In this document: positions 6,198 through 6,211 of the stretch, piece after piece
Layout: each line of letters begins with the position of its first letter
How positions within the stretch are numbered: position 1 is the stretch's first letter
NCBI GenBank assembly: GCA_009788135.1
Contig: WQSA01000118.1
Location: 1,027-7,237 of the forward strand
Source: Candidatus Fibrimonadales bacterium
GTDB lineage: Bacteria > Fibrobacterota > Fibrobacteria > Fibrobacterales > Fibrobacteraceae
Length of the DNA stretch: 6,211 nt
Reading direction: 5' to 3'
Notes under the pieces: model-generated
What the model was told of the DNA's origin: nothing
Seen by the model: the letters and a program-made list of their open reading frames with translations, nothing else
Databases searched by the model: none
Position numbers and translations under genes: made by a program

Positions 6198-6211
6198 GAA
6201 TTTTTTTTTGC

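Overview
The window reads as ordinary chromosomal DNA, somewhat AT-rich, from a diderm (Gram-negative-type) bacterium. An apolipoprotein N-acyltransferase (lnt) implies lipoprotein maturation and an outer membrane. The lineage can only be guessed. The one readable promoter, in front of the last gene, carries TATATTTG. This fits the TAnnTTTG -7 box known from Bacteroidota and could suit the wider FCB group. The TruB sequence (GKRASDLALKG, CSKGTYIRSLARDIAEKLG) reminds me of spirochaete and Fibrobacterota homologues. A tiny Lys/Ala/Pro histone-H1-like protein is also present. My tentative guess is a Fibrobacterota-like or other FCB/PVC bacterium; nothing here proves it.

Layout: positions 1-5960 hold five tightly spaced genes on the + strand. 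They are the C-terminal 248 codons of a GH116-type (GBA2-like) glycosidase (1-747), truB (764-1564), panD (1586-1945), a large 824-aa TPR-repeat protein of unknown partner (1994-4468) and lnt (4473-5960). Gaps are 16, 21, 48 and 4 bp, so co-transcription is plausible. The products do different jobs: glycoside cleavage, tRNA U55 pseudouridylation, beta-alanine/pantothenate synthesis, protein scaffolding and lipoprotein acylation. The 48-bp gap before the TPR gene, with its strong Shine-Dalgarno, is the most natural place for an internal break. The TPR gene and lnt form the tightest pair.

On the - strand, convergent to lnt, is a very short gene (6155-5979, 58 aa). Its protein is almost entirely AxAKK pentapeptides and is probably a nucleoid-associated, DNA-binding histone-H1-like protein. 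It has its own Shine-Dalgarno and promoter. It ends in a strong hairpin terminator that lies partly inside the last codons of lnt.

No mobile element, CRISPR array, tRNA or rRNA was seen, and there is no gene-free stretch above 60 bp. The most interesting items are the basic repeat protein and its terminator, the C-terminal insertion and apparent loss of a sugar-binding Arg in the GH116-like protein, and the large TPR protein coupled to lnt. I do not see a convincing new multi-gene system.
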